Assembly: GCA_023433855.1 (NCBI GenBank)
Contig: JAEYTV010000197.1
Span: forward strand, 1-6,914
Source: Pseudomonadota bacterium
GTDB taxonomy: Bacteria; Pseudomonadota; Alphaproteobacteria; Rhizobiales; Rhizobiaceae
Reading direction: 5' to 3'
DNA length: 6,914 nucleotides
A program made the position numbers and the translations under genes. The notes under the pieces are model-generated. The model was not told where the DNA came from, ran no database searches, and worked only from the letters and a program-made list of their open reading frames with translations. This document shows positions 5,275 to 6,914 of the stretch, one piece after another. Positions within the stretch are counted from its first letter, which is position 1. Every line of letters starts with the position of its first letter.

Positions 5275-6914
5275 TCATCGGTTGCGCAGTCTGCCCTCCA
5301 GCAGGTCGAGAATGGAGTTGGCGGCATCGAGCACGTTCGTGCCCGGACCAAAGACCGCCGAAACGCCATGTTGCATCAGATAATCGTAATCCTGGCGCGG
5401 GATGACACCGCCGACCACGACGACGATATCGTCGGCGCCCTTGGCTCGGAGTGCGTCCACCAGCTGCGGTGCAAGCGTCCGGTGGCCTGCCGCTAGCGAG
5501 GACATACCGATCACCTGCACCTTCTCCGCAATCGCGAGATCGGCGGCTTCCTCCGGCGTCTGGAAGAGCGGTCCGGCCAGCACGTCGAAGCCGATGTCCC
5601 CGAAGGCCGAGGCGATGACCTTGGCCCCGCGATCATGGCCGTCCTGGCCGAGCTTGGCGATCAGGATCTTCGGTTTCATTCCGAGCGCTCCCGCGTAACC
5701 CGCGAGACGCGAAACGATGGTCCGGTATTCCGGGTCGTCCTGATAGGCGGGTCCGTAGATGTCGCTGACCACCTCCGGAACGGCCGAATGACCGCCAAAG
5801 GCCTGCCGCATCGCGTCCGATATCTCGCCCACGGTGGCGCGGGCGCGGGCCGCCTCGATCGCGACCGCCAGCAGGTTCCCTTCGCCGCTCTCGGCTGCTT
5901 CTTCCAGAACGGCAAGGGTCTGCGCCACGCGCTGCGGATCGCGCTGGCGACGGGCCTGTTCGAGCCGCTTGATCTGCGCAAGCCGCACGGCAGTGTTGTC
6001 GATCGCGAGGATATCGATCTCCTCCTCGTTCTCCAACCGGTACTTGTTGACGCCGACGATGATCTCCTCGCCCCGGTCGACCCTTGCCTGCCGCTTGGTG
6101 GCCGCTTCCTCGATCAGCCGCTTCGGCAGGCCGTCGGCCACGGCCTTGGTCATGCCGCCGAGCTTCTCCACCTCCTCGATCAGCGCCCAGGCCTTTTCCG
6201 CCAGCTCATTGGTGAGGGTCTCGATGTAGTAGGAGCCGGCGAGCGGATCGACCACCTTGGTGATGCCGGTCTCCTGCTGCAGGATGAGCTGGGTATTGCG
6301 GGCGATGCGGGCGGAGAAATCCGTCGGCAGCGCCATCGCCTCGTCGAGCGCGTTGGTGTGCAGCGACTGCGTCCCGCCAAGGACTGCCGACAGGGCCTCG
6401 TAGGCCGTACGCACCACATTGTTGTACGGGTCCTGTTCCTGCAGCGACACGCCCGATGTCTGGCAATGGGTGCGCAGCATCAGCGAGGACGCCTTCTGTG
6501 GCTTGAAATCCTCCATGATCGACGACCAGAGGAGGCGAGCCGCACGGAGCTTGGCGATTTCCATGAAGAAGTTCATGCCGATCGCGAAGAAGAAGGACAG
6601 CCGTCCGGCGAAGTCGTCGACGTTAAGGCCCTTGGCAAGTGCCGCGCGGACATATTCCCGCCCGTCGGCGAGCGTGAAGGCGAGTTCCTGCACCAGCGTG
6701 GCGCCGGCTTCCTGCATGTGGTAGCCGGAAATCGAGATCGAGTTGAAGCGGGGCATTTCCTTCGCCGTATACTCGATGATGTCGGCAACGATCCGCATGG
6801 AAGGCTCCGGCGGATAGATATAGGTGTTGCGGACCATGAACTCCTTGAGGATGTCGTTCTGGATCGTGCCGGACAGCTCGGCGCGCGAACAGCCCTGCTC
6901 CTCCCCGGCGACGA
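5275..6914 (-). CDS. scpA: Methylmalonyl-CoA mutase, B12-dependent (partial, N-terminus beyond window)
   Basis: The enzyme interconverts (R)-methylmalonyl-CoA and succinyl-CoA using adenosylcobalamin, the last step of propionyl-CoA assimilation in the cytoplasm. About 545 of the usual ~710 residues are visible; roughly the first 170 lie beyond the right edge. Seen in order: the barrel segment [17 protein letters not shown], whose Gln and Arg match Gln197 and Arg207 of the Propionibacterium enzyme; GYHMQEAGA, carrying the catalytic Tyr243/His244 pair; the [11 protein letters not shown] and [10 protein letters not shown] segments; then a linker and the C-terminal cobalamin domain with [10 protein letters not shown] (cobalt-ligand His at 5635-5637), GMSSLAAGH and VVGGVIP. 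Arginine at the 207 position, rather than the Gln of isobutyryl-CoA mutases, supports methylmalonyl-CoA as substrate. Barrel and cobalamin domains are on one chain, as in the large subunit or ScpA type; the Sinorhizobium gene is called bhbA. An internal ATG at 6837 is not the start, because the frame and homology continue upstream. Confidence 0.96.
   Translation of the reverse strand, partial: VAGEEQGCSRAELSGTIQNDILKEFMVRNTYIYPPEPSMRIVADIIEYTAKEMPRFNSISISGYHMQEAGATLVQELAFTLADGREYVRAALAKGLNVDDFAGRLSFFFAIGMNFFMEIAKLRAARLLWSSIMEDFKPQKASSLMLRTHCQTSGVSLQEQDPYNNVVRTAYEALSAVLGGTQSLHTNALDEAMALPTDFSARIARNTQLILQQETGITKVVDPLAGSYYIETLTNELAEKAWALIEEVEKLGGMTKAVADGLPKRLIEEAATKRQARVDRGEEIIVGVNKYRLENEEEIDILAIDNTAVRLAQIKRLEQARRQRDPQRVAQTLAVLEEAAESGEGNLLAVAIEAARARATVGEISDAMRQAFGGHSAVPEVVSDIYGPAYQDDPEYRTIVSRLAGYAGALGMKPKILIAKLGQDGHDRGAKVIASAFGDIGFDVLAGPLFQTPEEAADLAIAEKVQVIGMSSLAAGHRTLAPQLVDALRAKGADDIVVVVGGVIPRQDYDYLMQHGVSAVFGPGTNVLDAANSILDLLEGRLRNR

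Noticed and set aside
1..6914. CRISPR arrays, tRNA or rRNA genes, insertion sequences, attachment sites
   Set aside because: No regularly spaced repeats, no tRNA-like cloverleaf, no transposase or integrase coding frame and no flanking terminal repeats were seen on either strand.

Overview
The window looks like chromosome or large-replicon DNA of a GC-rich alphaproteobacterium, most likely Hyphomicrobiales (Rhizobium/Sinorhizobium-type). The reasons are codon use rich in G/C at third positions and a combination of families typical of that group: a dimethylglycine-dehydrogenase-like flavoprotein, DUF1194, the TIGR02587/TIGR02588 pair, DUF992, and a single-chain methylmalonyl-CoA mutase. Species cannot be fixed from the sequence alone.

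Layout. Positions 1-813 (minus) hold the N-terminal third of a DMGDH/sarcosine-dehydrogenase-type FAD oxidoreductase that runs off the left edge. It is divergent from a LysR-type regulator (about 937-1782, plus). The 120-130 bp between them carries a perfect 15-bp dyad (890-904) with T-N11-A geometry, a good candidate LysR box controlling both genes. A small unrecognised ORF (1872-2171) follows. A tight plus-strand group comes next: a VWA-like DUF1194 protein (2223-3056), the polytopic membrane protein TIGR02587 (GTG start at 3079), and its usual partner TIGR02588 (4044-4454), with gaps of only 22 and 11 bp. After a 178-bp intergenic region with an unusual direct repeat and a dyad comes a secreted DUF992 protein (4633-5166). 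A perfect 15-bp-stem hairpin (5173-5206) separates it from the convergent methylmalonyl-CoA mutase (5275 to beyond the right edge, minus), which lacks roughly its first 170 residues here.

How the genes may work together. The left part is a catabolic gene plus dedicated regulator for an N-methylated amine or amino acid; the substrate cannot be read from the sequence. The right part is propionyl-CoA/methylmalonyl-CoA metabolism. The middle is the least understood: three envelope proteins of unknown function (metal-binding VWA domain, multi-pass membrane protein, single-pass protein with an exported beta-rich domain) that look co-transcribed. It is the best candidate for an undescribed system, though each family is already catalogued and no function can be assigned from this window.
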